Shown here piece after piece: positions 17,452-27,800 of a DNA stretch of 64,000 nt (the stretch's first letter is position 1; every line of letters starts with the position of its first letter). This DNA is from an uncultured Candidatus Melainabacteria bacterium. GTDB taxonomy: Bacteria; Cyanobacteriota; Vampirovibrionia; Gastranaerophilales; Gastranaerophilaceae. The stretch covers positions 171,629 to 235,628 of the forward strand of contig CAKVLN010000003.1 of NCBI GenBank assembly GCA_934757275.1. Direction: 5' to 3'. The notes below the pieces were generated by a model. That model was not told where the DNA came from and made no database searches. It saw nothing but the letters and a program-made list of their open reading frames with translations. A program made the position numbers and the translations under genes.

Positions 17452-17947
17452 TATTTTTACAGAAAATATATTTGAAGGCTGGCAGCCTGACGAAAAAGAC
17501 GTTATTGAAAAAACAAAACGCCTATTGGAGTTTTATATTTCAGAACTGGAAGAAAAAAGTTGTCTAAATAATCGAGATTATTCTACAATCACATTGGATA
17601 TTGTTTTTTGCGACTCTAAAAAAACTCAAGAATACAATAGAGATTACCGCAACAAAGACTATCCTGCGGATATTATTACATTTGCAATATTTGCAGATGA
17701 TGAAAATAGCTTTATATTTGATGGCGAAATAAATTTGGGCGAAATCGTAATTGCTTTAGACAAAGTCCTAGAGGGCGTTAACCGTGATATTAGCCATTCT
17801 TTGAATAAAGAACAAGAATTATTCTTTCTGATAAGCCACGGCTTGATGCACTTGTTGGGGTTTGACCATCAGAGCGAAGAGGAATATAATTTTGTTATAG
17901 CTGAACAAAGGAAAGCTTTGGAGTGTATAGAATATGACAAAATTTAA
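17438..17947 (+). CDS. ybeY: Endoribonuclease YbeY
   Basis: A 169-residue rRNA maturation factor with the zinc motif H-x3-H-x5-H in SHGLMHLLGFDH (His134, His138, His144). YbeY takes part in 16S rRNA 3'-end maturation and 70S quality control. It overlaps the PgpH gene by 14 bases and dgkA by 14 bases, so translation is coupled. Confidence 0.95.
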   Translation: MTTINIFTENIFEGWQPDEKDVIEKTKRLLEFYISELEEKSCLNNRDYSTITLDIVFCDSKKTQEYNRDYRNKDYPADIITFAIFADDENSFIFDGEINLGEIVIALDKVLEGVNRDISHSLNKEQELFFLISHGLMHLLGFDHQSEEEYNFVIAEQRKALECIEYDKI

Positions 17948-18302
17948 AGCACAAGGGTTTAATAACACATTTAAGAATGCGAGGAAGGGGTTTAGACTTG
18001 TTCTAAAAAGCGAAATGAATATTAGAATTCATGTCGCAATAGCAACCTTTGTCGTTTTTATGGCATTGTTTTTAAAGTTTTCTGCGGTTGAATTTTGTCT
18101 TTTGCTTTTTGTTATTGGACTTGTTATTGTAGCAGAAATGCTTAATACCGCAATTGAATTTACATTAGATTCAATTTATCATAATCGCTATTCCAGAATG
18201 GTTGGTATGGCAAAAGATATCTCTGCTGGCGCAGTAATGTTTGCTTCATTTATAAGCGTCCTTGTGGGAATTGTTTTGTTCGGCAATAAACTTTTCTTTT
18301 AA
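17934..18302 (+). CDS. dgkA: Diacylglycerol / undecaprenol kinase (DgkA family)
   Basis: A 122-residue membrane kinase with three helices (about 32-48, 52-70, 95-118). Family motifs are FKNARKGFRLVLKSEMNIRIH at the N-terminus, the catalytic region AEMLNTAIEFTLD (about 62-74) and DISAGAVM. The Gram-positive-like enzymes phosphorylate undecaprenol; others use diacylglycerol. It is the last gene of the run, and no clear hairpin terminator follows. Confidence 0.9.
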   Translation: MTKFKAQGFNNTFKNARKGFRLVLKSEMNIRIHVAIATFVVFMALFLKFSAVEFCLLLFVIGLVIVAEMLNTAIEFTLDSIYHNRYSRMVGMAKDISAGAVMFASFISVLVGIVLFGNKLFF

Positions 18303-18325
18303 GTTCGGGGGTTGAAGTTTATAAA

Positions 18326-18420
18326 GATTACCACAAAAATCTTACGATTTTTTCGCAATGACACCCCACTAAAAAGTCACGCAAAGGCATTACGAGGAGC
18401 GTAAGCGACAAAGTAAGCCA
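18326..18420 (+). repeat. Interspersed palindromic repeat, copy A
   Basis: The core (18326-18364) holds AAAATCTTACGATTTT flanked by CCAC and CGCAATGAC; a second conserved block (18387-18420) contains AGGAGCGTAAGCGAC. The same two blocks occur inverted at 44145-44241, and a decayed core lies at 33511-33550. It sits in the gene-free stretch 18303-18770. Confidence 0.75.
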
Positions 18421-18481
18421 TAATTTTTGTTGGACAAGTTTTCGCAACCATTTGTAACACGCTTTTGCACAATAAAAAGAA

Positions 18482-18645
18482 AAACCCTTCAAAAATCGAA
18501 GGGTTTGGAATCTTGTTTAATAATTCCTCATGTGTAGAAGGTTAGTGTGTAGGTTGTATGAAAGGTTTGTGTTATGTGTTTCGTGTTTATTTTGAAGTCT
18601 TGATTATTTAGTTTCGACTTACATATATATAAAGTATATTTCTCT
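18482..18645 (-). other. Possible minus-strand non-coding transcript with terminator
   Basis: A hairpin (AAACCCTTC at 18482-18490 with GAAGGGTTT at 18498-18506) is followed on the minus strand by TTTTCTTTTT, a good terminator in that direction, yet no minus-strand protein gene precedes it. Upstream lie an A/T-run promoter-like element (18618-18637) and a G-poor, C/A-rich stretch (about 18515-18600) without a useful frame. Either a small RNA or the remnant of a lost gene. Confidence 0.35.
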
Positions 18646-18770
18646 TTAAGAATTTCACTATACGACTTATATTGTTACAAAACTTCACAAATAGCGATTA
18701 TTTTATAATAAAACTTGATTTTTGTTTTTTAGCATACGATAATAAATTGTAGATTAAATTAAATAAATAT

Positions 18771-18847
<77 letters not shown>

Positions 18848-18859
18848 ATTAGAAAAAAG

Positions 18860-18886
18860 GAACTCGGGAATGCGAGTTCTTTTTTA
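18860..18886 (+). terminator. tRNA-fMet terminator
   Basis: GAACTCG (18860-18866) pairs with CGAGTTC (18873-18879), followed by seven T. Confidence 0.9.
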
Positions 18887-18918
18887 TTTAGTAAATTAAC
18901 AATCAAAGGTTTTATTTT

Positions 18919-20226
18919 ATGACAAATATTTGTGTTATAGGAGCGGGGTATGTTGGTTTAGTTGCAGGAGCTTGTCTTGCAGACATGGGAAACCAAGTTA
19001 TTTGCGTCGATAACGACAAAGAAAAGTTGCGTAAGCTTGAAAATGGAATTATTCCTATTTTTGAACCTGGCTTGGAAGAATTAGTAAAAACCAATGTATC
19101 GGAAAAACGTCTACAATTTTCTGCCGACCTAGATAGTGCCGTAAAAAGCTCACTTGTTTGCATAATCGCAGTTGGAACGCCTCAAAACGAAGACGGTTCA
19201 GCAAATTTGCAACACGTTTATGATGTCGTTGAAACGATTGCAAAATCAATGAATGGGTACAAGGTCATTGTTGACAAATCAACCGTACCAGTTGGCACCG
19301 CAGAAAAACTTTCTGCCTTGATAAAATCACATACAAAGCACTCCTTTGACATAGTTTCAAACCCAGAATTTTTGAAACAAGGAAACGCCGTTGACGATTT
19401 TCTTTACCCTGATAGAGTTATAATCGGCTCTGATAGCGAAAAAGCAACTCTAATTATGCAAGAAATTTACGCTCCGTTTTTCCGCACTGGAAACAAGATT
19501 ATTGTTATGGACGTAAAATCAGCCGAAATGACAAAATATGCAGCAAATTCTTTTCTTGCAACAAAAATTTCCTTCATGAATGAAATCGCCAATCTTTGTG
19601 AAAAAGTTGGCGCAGACGCTGAAATGGTGCGCATTGGAATAACATCTGATAGCCGAATCGGTAACAAATTCTTATTTCCAGGGGTTGGATATGGTGGAAG
19701 TTGTTTCCCTAAAGATGTAAAAGCATTAATCAAAACTGGCTATGAAAATGATTGCGAAATGAACATCATTAAAGCAGTTGATAAAACAAATAAATTACAA
19801 AGAGAACTATTCGTTCAAAAGATTTTAAAGAGATTTAATAACGATTTAAGTGGCAAAACCTTTGCCATTTGGGGGCTTGCGTTTAAGCCAAGAACAAACG
19901 ACATGCGAGAAGCTCCTTCAATCACAATAATTAACGAGTTGATAAAATATGGCGCAAAAATTAACGCTTATGACCCAAAAGCAATGGAACTCGCTACCAC
20001 GATTTTTGGAAACAAAATCAATTACGCTAAAAATTCTTATGACGCCTTAAATAATGCAGACGCCTTGTTGCTTTTGACAGAGTGGAATGAGTTTAGACGT
20101 CCAGATTTTGAGAAGATTAAGCAAGAATTAAAAACCCCAATAATTTTTGACGGAAGAAATCAATACAACGCAAAACGCTTAATTGAAAAGGGTTTTGAAT
20201 ATTATCAAGTCGGAGTTAAGCACTAA
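18919..20226 (+). CDS. ugd: UDP-glucose 6-dehydrogenase
   Basis: A 435-residue enzyme of the UDP-glucose/GDP-mannose dehydrogenase family. It has an N-terminal Rossmann motif (VIGAGYVGLVAG, residues 6-17), STVPVGT, the catalytic GGSCFPKD with Cys262, and the C-terminal WGLAFKPRTNDMREAPS. It oxidises UDP-glucose to UDP-glucuronate with two NAD+, feeding polysaccharide synthesis. AAAGG precedes the ATG. No other sugar-nucleotide genes are adjacent. Confidence 0.93.
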   Translation: MTNICVIGAGYVGLVAGACLADMGNQVICVDNDKEKLRKLENGIIPIFEPGLEELVKTNVSEKRLQFSADLDSAVKSSLVCIIAVGTPQNEDGSANLQHVYDVVETIAKSMNGYKVIVDKSTVPVGTAEKLSALIKSHTKHSFDIVSNPEFLKQGNAVDDFLYPDRVIIGSDSEKATLIMQEIYAPFFRTGNKIIVMDVKSAEMTKYAANSFLATKISFMNEIANLCEKVGADAEMVRIGITSDSRIGNKFLFPGVGYGGSCFPKDVKALIKTGYENDCEMNIIKAVDKTNKLQRELFVQKILKRFNNDLSGKTFAIWGLAFKPRTNDMREAPSITIINELIKYGAKINAYDPKAMELATTIFGNKINYAKNSYDALNNADALLLLTEWNEFRRPDFEKIKQELKTPIIFDGRNQYNAKRLIEKGFEYYQVGVKH

Positions 20227-20306
20227 AAATATCGCATAAACATTTCGTTACGTTTTATTGAACAACTCGAATTTTATTGATACACTAGTCCTTGAAGGAG
20301 TATTCA

Positions 20307-21707
20307 ATGTCAACATCATACGCAAATAAAAGAAAGTCATCACAACAAACAGAAGATTTATCACACTTGATGCCACAAAATATCGACGCAGAAGAGGCTA
20401 TTTTGGGTGCTATTCTGGTTAATCCAAATTGTATGAACAAAATCGTTGAACAACTAAAGCCTGAATCTTTTTACAAACCTGCGCACAGATATGTGTATGA
20501 TGCTATGTTACAGCTATACAATAGCCAAGATAAGATTGATATAGTGTCAGTTTCTGACATTTTAAATATAAACCAAAAATTGGAGCTGGTTGGCGGGCGT
20601 GCATTTGTAAACGATTTAAGCTACAAAACTATTACCACCACTAACGTTGAATACTACGCAAGAATTGTACAAGAAAAAGCCATCAAGCGTTCATTAATTA
20701 ATGCTGGTTCAGAAATCGTTTCCTCAGGTTACGACCTTAACCCAATCGAAGAATCGCTTGAACTTGCAGAAAAACTGATTTTTGATATTGCCTCTGCAAA
20801 GGCTTCAAAATCACTTTCACCAATCAAAGATATCGTTTACGATACTTATGCAAAAATTGAAGAAAGATATAACAACAAAGGTCAATTGACTGGTGTGCCG
20901 ACTGATTTTTATGACTTAGATGCAATGCTCAACGGGCTTCAACGTTCTGACTTGATTATCTTAGCCGCTCGTCCTGCAATGGGTAAAACTGCTTTTGCAC
21001 TAAACATTGCACAAAATGTCGCACTAAGAGCAAAAACTCCAGTTGCAATATTTTCTTTAGAAATGTCAAAACAACAATTGGTTCAACGTCTGCTTTGCTC
21101 TGAGGCAGAAGTTGATTCACAAAGACTTAAAACAGGTAATATGCAGGCTAAAGACTGGGAAAAACTTGCGGTTGCAATGAATGACCTTTCAGAAGCGTCA
21201 ATATATATTGATGATACGGCAGGTTGTACGATTACCGATATTCGTGCGAAATGTAGACGTCTTGCAATGGCAGAAAAGAACCTCGGCTTAATTGTAATCG
21301 ACTACTTGCAATTGATTGAAGGAACTGGAAGAGAAGACCGTATGCAACAAATTTCAAGCATTTCTAGAGGTCTTAAAATTTTAGCAAAAGAACTTAACGT
21401 TCCGATTATTTCGCTTTCACAGTTATCTCGTGCGGTTGAAAGCAGAACTGATAAACGCCCAATGCTTTCTGACTTGAGAGAATCTGGTTCTATCGAACAA
21501 GACGCCGATATCGTTATGTTTATTTATCGTGACGAGTATTACAAAAACGCTAATGACGAAGAGGAAGAGGCAGAAAAAGCTGCAAACAAAGGCGAGGCAG
21601 AAATTATTATTGCAAAACACAGAAACGGTTCTGTTGGTACTGTTAAACTTCTATTCCAAGGTAGTATTACAAAATTCAAGAACCCTATTAAGACTGATGT
21701 GTTTTAA
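20307..21707 (+). CDS. dnaB: Replicative DNA helicase DnaB
   Basis: A 466-residue DnaB. The N-terminal domain (about 20-125) begins with LMPQNIDAEEAILGAIL. The RecA-like domain has Walker A ARPAMGKTAFAL, Walker B LIVIDYLQLI and the SQLSRAVESR and DLRESGSIEQDAD segments. It unwinds DNA at the fork. An in-frame TTG at 20292 overlaps the ribosome binding site GAAGGAG, so the ATG at 20307 is the start. No intein is present. Confidence 0.96.
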   Translation: MSTSYANKRKSSQQTEDLSHLMPQNIDAEEAILGAILVNPNCMNKIVEQLKPESFYKPAHRYVYDAMLQLYNSQDKIDIVSVSDILNINQKLELVGGRAFVNDLSYKTITTTNVEYYARIVQEKAIKRSLINAGSEIVSSGYDLNPIEESLELAEKLIFDIASAKASKSLSPIKDIVYDTYAKIEERYNNKGQLTGVPTDFYDLDAMLNGLQRSDLIILAARPAMGKTAFALNIAQNVALRAKTPVAIFSLEMSKQQLVQRLLCSEAEVDSQRLKTGNMQAKDWEKLAVAMNDLSEASIYIDDTAGCTITDIRAKCRRLAMAEKNLGLIVIDYLQLIEGTGREDRMQQISSISRGLKILAKELNVPIISLSQLSRAVESRTDKRPMLSDLRESGSIEQDADIVMFIYRDEYYKNANDEEEEAEKAANKGEAEIIIAKHRNGSVGTVKLLFQGSITKFKNPIKTDVF

Positions 21708-21771
21708 TGTTGGACTAGTTTAGGCGTTGCTTTGCTTAAAGTCAAGCAACTTAGAAGAAAGATTTATAATT

Positions 21772-22311
21772 TTGTCATACATATCAATAATACTACTTGC
21801 AATAGCACTTTCTATCGACGCTTGCGTTGTATCGTTTTCTTACGGCATAACTTTCACCCAAAAGCGTCTAAAGAACGCACTTTCATTAGCAATTTGTACA
21901 GGACTTTTCCAAGGTATAATGCCAACAATTGGCTATTATTTAACAGGTTTTGTCAAATCTTTTATTGAGCCTTACGCTGGTTTGATTGTATTTTTGATAT
22001 TCACATATTTGGGTGTAAAAATAATTCTGGAGGCCTTTGATAAAGAAAGAGAACAACGACTCTGTATTGATTTTAAATGCTTAATTTTGGTTGGAATTGC
22101 AACTAGTATCGACGCATTTTCGGCTGGAATAACCTTGTCATTATTTGGTAATCATATACTTAAACCAGCACTTCTGATTGCCTTTGTGACCTTTGCTAAC
22201 TCTATTTTAGGTTTCAACTTAGGAGGCAAATTAAAACACTTGCCAACTAAAGGGTTGGAAATTTTCGCTGGCTTGCTTTTGATTGCATTGGGCGTAAAAG
22301 CTTTGGTGTAA
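21772..22311 (+). CDS. mntP: MntP-type manganese efflux pump
   Basis: A 179-residue membrane protein with six helices and the family's two inverted halves: AIALSIDACVVSFSYG and GIATSIDAFSAGITL, each with the conserved Asp, and a polar loop between. MntP exports Mn2+. The frame extends upstream without support. Starting at the TTG at 21772 gives MSYISIILLAIALSID, matching the family N-terminus, with AGAAAG upstream. The TTG start is a judgement. Confidence 0.85.
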   Translation: MSYISIILLAIALSIDACVVSFSYGITFTQKRLKNALSLAICTGLFQGIMPTIGYYLTGFVKSFIEPYAGLIVFLIFTYLGVKIILEAFDKEREQRLCIDFKCLILVGIATSIDAFSAGITLSLFGNHILKPALLIAFVTFANSILGFNLGGKLKHLPTKGLEIFAGLLLIALGVKALV

Positions 22312-22362
22312 GTTAATCAACCGCATTTATAACTAGGGGAGTTGTGGCTATCCTTTTTTGAA

Positions 22363-22417
22363 ACCCACCCGCATTCGTAACTTTCGCAAAGCTCAAGAAC
22401 GACTGCGACCTCCCTAA
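22363..22417 (+). repeat. 55-bp interspersed repeat, copy 1
   Basis: The segment from ACCCACCCGCATTCG to GCGACCTCCCTAA matches the inverted copy at 33447-33501 at 54 of 55 positions. It is GC-richer than its surroundings and non-coding. It lies between mntP and the convergent GH13-like gene. Confidence 0.9.
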
Positions 22418-22471
22418 TAAGGGCGGTGGAAATCGCAAATTAGAACAACCGAATGCACTTAATCCAATGCA

Positions 22472-24763
22472 TTAAGCTTTTTTGCCAACTCTGAAGAATC
22501 TAAATTCTGCAGGAGCGAGTTGTTCAAAAGACATTGAACTCGTTTTCTCTTCTAGTTCTTGTTCGACATAGTCTGTACCATCAAAAATATATTCTGATAC
22601 AAAAACGCAATCTTCATTCAATTGTATTTTTTTATTCAAAACAGGTTCGCCAACTACATATTCAGATGTTTCCTCGTCTGGCTTTTTAACCTTTTCTTTT
22701 GGTGATTTATAATTTGCTACAACAATAATAGTGTTTTCTGGGTTACTATTTTGAATTTGCCAATAGACAAAACCATCGTCTTCGTGGTGCAAAGTATGAG
22801 CTTCACCATAACAAATAATCGAATTATCTTTAGCAAACCTGTCTATTGCGTCGAATTTTGCAAAGAACTCCTCGTCCTCGCCTCTTTTTAAGAAAACTTC
22901 GTTACAAATTGTTGCTTCAATTCCGCCCTTAGAAAAAGATTCATCACCATCAACATACATAGTTGGACGTTGCGCATAATATCCTCCTGGGAAGAATTTA
23001 TACTTGAACCACTTAAACAATGCGCCCTCTTTTCCAAGTTGAGCTGGGAATCTATCAATATACTGGTATTCGCCATCTTGATTGTTATAAGTTTTTAAAA
23101 CTGCTAAAGCCTCTTCGTCCTTTAGCGAACGATTATATTGCGCCAAATTATAATTATCAATATCAATCACCATCGGAGTTTTGAAACTTTGAGCAGGAAT
23201 ATCATTTCCCCATAGTACATCAAAATTCATCTCCTCGTGGTACTCTTTATAGAAATTATCCCACAACATGTATTCTGCAATTGATGCAAAATAAGGTGAT
23301 GTTGTTTTAAGTTCATCATTTAATTTTTTAAGAACAAGCTTAGGTATTCTATAACTTATTGGCTCATTGTCTTTTTCTGACAAATCATCTATCACATGGT
23401 TTACATGGTCAACACGAATACCGTCAAAATTGAATTTTTCAACAAGATTTTTCACATAATTTATGTAAAACTCAATAACCTCTTCATTGTATTTGCCATT
23501 TTCAAAAAATACAAAATAGAAAGGCGATTGGCAATCAAGATTAGCCGATTTTGTCACATCTTCATTTTTATAATTGTAATGTTTCATCATCGGATAAAGT
23601 GCGTTTTTTGCCATCTTATCAAAAACTGGAACACCTGCAGAGTTCCAAGCACCACCTGGGAGTGGCCATAAACCATTTTTGATTAACGCTAATTCTACTT
23701 CTTCTCGATTTTTAATATCATCTTCTGTTATTTTTTCAGAAGTAGTATTTAAACATTTTTGTATAACCGCCTTTGCCTTATTTTGTATAAGCTTTTGGTT
23801 TTTCTCTTCTTGCATTGCTTGACAAAGTGCTTTTTTAAATTTTCTTAAATTCATATCATTATCAATTTGTTTAAGAATTTCTTTTGCACGTTCTGTAATA
23901 GCGAATTTTCTTTGACCAAGAAGAAATTTTTTGTATATTTCAATTCCTTCGTTTAATTCTTCTTTTGAATATTTATCTAACAAATCTTTTGAAAGAACTT
24001 TATGCTCTGATGCTTGCCATACGTTATCAAGCGCAGTGTTAATCTTTTTGATAAGTGCGTGCACATCAAACCATCTTACACAACTAGGCTTAGTAAGTAC
24101 GACTTTTGAATATCTGCCAGTTTGTGGCAAAATATCGTAAATAACTGGGTGTCCTGCGAGTTGAGCCAATGCAATAAACATTTTAACCTGCTCATCGGCC
24201 TTTAGCCCCGTTTCAGCCAAAATAGTTTTGTCTTCTAATAAAGAATCAACGCAAGAGGCTTGCGGAATATATGCACACCCAAATGCTCGTGGGTGGAAGG
24301 GAGTTATATAAATTGTTGTGTTGAAAACCTTGTTTGATAAATTTCCTGTCGGCAAAATCACAATTTGACGCAACCAGTCCATAAAACAAGCCTTTTGCTC
24401 TTTTTTATCTGCGTCACCTAATGCCAAAAGATTTATTAGCTTTATATCATGCCCTTCTCTTTTTATCCAATTAGAATTTTTGACGTTATTTCTAGCAAGA
24501 ACGCTTATTTCAGAGCAAGCAAATTCACCTTCTTTAAGCACGCCTTCTTTTGCTAGTTTTTGTTCAAGAGAGAACAAAACTTCTGCGTCAGATAATTCCT
24601 TCAAAGCCTTTATGTAAGAAAAAGGTAAGTAACCGTATTTTTGAATTTGTTCGCTTAAATAATTACGCCTTTCTTCTGAAATCAAACTTTCAGGGTATTT
24701 GTTTTTTAATATTGTATAAAATCTACTAACTTCACTTATCAAACCATTTAATGTTTGCACCAT
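22472..24763 (-). CDS. Divergent alpha-amylase (GH13-like) family protein
   Basis: A 763-residue protein whose middle looks like a GH13 TIM barrel. FDGIRVDHV (near residue 445) matches region II with the nucleophile Asp; ASIAEYMLW carries the region III Glu; NNQDGEYQ matches region IV except that the usual His before Asp is Gln. Region I is weak: HPVIYDILPQTGRY lacks the standard D-x-x-x-N-H. A helical N-terminal extension (about 1-150) and a beta-rich C-terminus frame it. It probably acts on alpha-glucans or sucrose-like substrates, but altered regions I and IV make activity uncertain. No signal peptide. Confidence 0.7.
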   Translation of the reverse strand: MVQTLNGLISEVSRFYTILKNKYPESLISEERRNYLSEQIQKYGYLPFSYIKALKELSDAEVLFSLEQKLAKEGVLKEGEFACSEISVLARNNVKNSNWIKREGHDIKLINLLALGDADKKEQKACFMDWLRQIVILPTGNLSNKVFNTTIYITPFHPRAFGCAYIPQASCVDSLLEDKTILAETGLKADEQVKMFIALAQLAGHPVIYDILPQTGRYSKVVLTKPSCVRWFDVHALIKKINTALDNVWQASEHKVLSKDLLDKYSKEELNEGIEIYKKFLLGQRKFAITERAKEILKQIDNDMNLRKFKKALCQAMQEEKNQKLIQNKAKAVIQKCLNTTSEKITEDDIKNREEVELALIKNGLWPLPGGAWNSAGVPVFDKMAKNALYPMMKHYNYKNEDVTKSANLDCQSPFYFVFFENGKYNEEVIEFYINYVKNLVEKFNFDGIRVDHVNHVIDDLSEKDNEPISYRIPKLVLKKLNDELKTTSPYFASIAEYMLWDNFYKEYHEEMNFDVLWGNDIPAQSFKTPMVIDIDNYNLAQYNRSLKDEEALAVLKTYNNQDGEYQYIDRFPAQLGKEGALFKWFKYKFFPGGYYAQRPTMYVDGDESFSKGGIEATICNEVFLKRGEDEEFFAKFDAIDRFAKDNSIICYGEAHTLHHEDDGFVYWQIQNSNPENTIIVVANYKSPKEKVKKPDEETSEYVVGEPVLNKKIQLNEDCVFVSEYIFDGTDYVEQELEEKTSSMSFEQLAPAEFRFFRVGKKA

Positions 24764-24807
24764 ATTACCTCTATTCTCTTCTTAAATCATAAACTAATAC
24801 TGATAAT

Positions 24808-24841
24808 ACAATATTTATCACATATTCGCAATAAATATTGT
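24808..24841. promoter_or_regulatory. A/T-rich 11-bp inverted repeat upstream of the GH13-like gene
   Basis: ACAATATTTAT (24808-24818) and ATAAATATTGT (24831-24841) are perfect inverted repeats about 45 bases before the GH13-like start and just past the stop of the 1731-residue gene. It could be an operator for the former or a weak terminator for the latter; the position allows both. Confidence 0.4.
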
Positions 24842-24877
24842 ACTACCGTATTGTAACTTCACATCATAAATTATTTA

Positions 24878-27800
24878 TTAGTGGTAACTGTTGTTAGTGT
24901 ATCCACCGCCACCACCTAATACTGGGGTACCGCCGTGTCCACCAACACCAATAACGCCGTCCATTACAGACCCCCAACCGCTACCAGCAACCGGACTCCA
25001 GCTACCGTCTGGACAATATCCGCCATTAGTAATTCCGCTAGAACTATTGCCACCTAAAGCACCTGAGCCACCACTAGTTCCCCAAGTGAAAACTCCTATA
25101 CAGCCTTTTTTAAGCCAAGCCTCTAATGCGTCAGCTAATTTTGTATTGCCGGCATCTTTAAGCTCTGAAATTAATGAACTCAAATATTGATCACTAATCT
25201 GAGTATTATTTGTTACGTTTGATGGGTTGCTTGCCTGATAGTCAGAGTATGACATATATTGTCCAGATGCACTTCTTACTGCGTATGCTTCACCTTCTGG
25301 TGTATAATATACAGTTACACCATTAGTACCTTTAATACCTGAAAGTGTCATATCACCAGTATTCGGATCTATATCATAATAATATTTCATTCCATCTTTG
25401 TTGGTAAAAATTCGACCAGTTTCAACTTTCTTACCATTTATTATTGTGTAGCTTGATTCTATAGATTGTATACCAGAATCAAATGTTGGTGCATGGTCTT
25501 TTTTAATGCTATTGCCACTAAACACCCTAACTACAGGTTTTTCACTGTTCATTGATGTTGTTGAGCTTGGTGCATTTTTATATGCATAATTAGTAATCAA
25601 AGCAATCATTTCATGATAAGTTAATTTTTTACCATCTTTATCGAAACCGTTTTTATCAAAACCAAATTTGTTAAAGCCGTCTTTATCATAGCCCTCTTTA
25701 TCGAAACCATTTGCATCATAGCCTTTGTCGTCATACTTAGTTCCATTTTTATGTATTCCATTTTCATTAAAGCCATCTCTATTATAGCCATCTTCGCCAA
25801 ACTTAGTTCCTGTTCTTATGTTATTTCCATCAGCGTCAAAGCCTTTTACATCATATTTTGTTCCAGTAACTTCGTTTATACCGTCTTCATTAAAGCCGTA
25901 TCTATTGTAGCCATTAGCGTTTAGACCGTCTTTATTAAAACCATTGTAGTTTGCATCAATAGCATAACCGCAAATTAATTGTTCAATTTCTAAATTGTCA
26001 CCGATGTTTTTAACAGTCTTGTTGCCATCAGCGTCTTTAATTGTTACTGTGTAACCATCATCAGTTTCCTTAATTACAATAGTTGAATTTTCGCCATAAA
26101 TAGTATAACTAGTTTGATCGTCTTTTTCGCTTTCTTTGTATTTTACTTCATGTTGTTTGCCGTCATTATCAACCCAGCTTACTGTACCACCGTTGTCGTC
26201 ATTCATATCATCTAAGAAGGTTGGAATTGTAACTCCATTAGAAGTTTCAATGTTATAGTCTGGAATATCAGATTCTGAAGTTTGATTCTTCAAACTGTCA
26301 TAAATTGCTTTCGCATCAGAATTTTTCTCTGTTACCAATTGTTTCCAAGCATAAAAACTCATATCATAGTCTTTGCCTTCGATTGTTATATGACCTTCGT
26401 ATTCTTTATCACCATTTACGATGCCCATAATATTTGAAATATCAGAGGCATAAACTGATGAGGCAACCGCATTCGCAACAGTTGCAGACATTACGCTAGT
26501 AGCCGCATTGCTAACTTCTTTTGCCAAAGCTTCGTTCAAAGCAACACCGGTTTGTGTTCCAACAGATTTTTTAATCGCTTTATTTAAGTCAGAGGCTTTA
26601 ATTGAGCCACTGTATAACATCGTTGTAAAATCTTGTTGGCTCAACTTTGCGTTTTGTGACAACATCATTGAATACAAGGTTGTTGCAAACACATCTAAAA
26701 TTGGTGACATTTCATCTTTAGAGAAACCTGCGTTACTAAGACGTTGCATAAAATCACCTATATCAATTGCACCATCTGCACTCAAACTTGATAAATAACC
26801 GCTTACAATACTTGTATACAAGTCTTTTGTTTGATTTTGTTTATCAACAGCCTTTTCAAAGTCACCGCTTTGTAGTTTTTCTGCCAATGTTTTAACAAAG
26901 CTAGCTGGCGTAAAGTTAGTATCTGCAGCCATTTGCAATAATACATCTCTGAATTTTGTCAAATTTTCTGCGCCAGCATAAATATTTTTAATCAAAGCTA
27001 AAGATACTTTATACAAATCAGAATCTACATCAAACAATTCAACTGTGAAATTGCTTTGAGAAGTTGGTTTATCACTTGCTGATTCAGAATTTGTATACAA
27101 TTGAGCAATGATAGTATCAGCATCAAAATCTCTAGATTTTGGCGTTACTTCTACCTTAGAACTATTTACTGCAGTCGAAGACAACATACCAATGCCCATT
27201 TTCGCAAATTCGCTCCAAGTCATTGTATAAGACTTAGTTGAATTTGATGGGTCTACAAAGGTTACTGTTCTCTTGTTTTTATCAACATTTGTAATAGCGT
27301 AAGTGTGACCACTATCACCTAATTTAACGCTAAAGGTAGAGCCATCTGTACATTTTGCAGATTTATCTGAATAGTACATGCTAAAGGTTAAGGCTGAATT
27401 TGAGCCATTTTGAACATTCAAGAAAGCACCAACTTCTGAGCTTGCAAGACCTTTTGACAAGGTTGATTTTACTGTGCTATCAGAGGCATTGTTTGGAATA
27501 TCAACTGTCTTTGTACTAGAAGTATTACCAGTCAAGAAATACAATAATTGTTGAGCATAACCGCCATCAAGAGTGTTAGCTCTGTTGCCTTCATAAGAGT
27601 TTGCATCGACACCAAGTACAACCTTGCCGTTATCAATATCATTCTTCAATTTCTTAACTGCAAGTTCGATTGCCAACAAATCGTTGTCACCTACTGAATA
27701 AGCAACTACTGTTTTAGTAGCAAAACTTGCTTCGTTATCATAAAGTTTCATTTCTTCATAAGAAATTCTGTATTCAGCGTTTACACCTGCAAACTTAACA

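Noticed and set aside
21725..21750. A GTTGCTT/AAGCAAC hairpin after dnaB as terminator
   Set aside because: No T-run follows on the plus strand, and the hairpin lies just before mntP, so its role is unclear.
24891..25190. A Pro-rich plus-strand frame of 99 codons
   Set aside because: It is the reverse complement of the Gly-rich C-terminus of the 1731-residue protein, a composition artefact.
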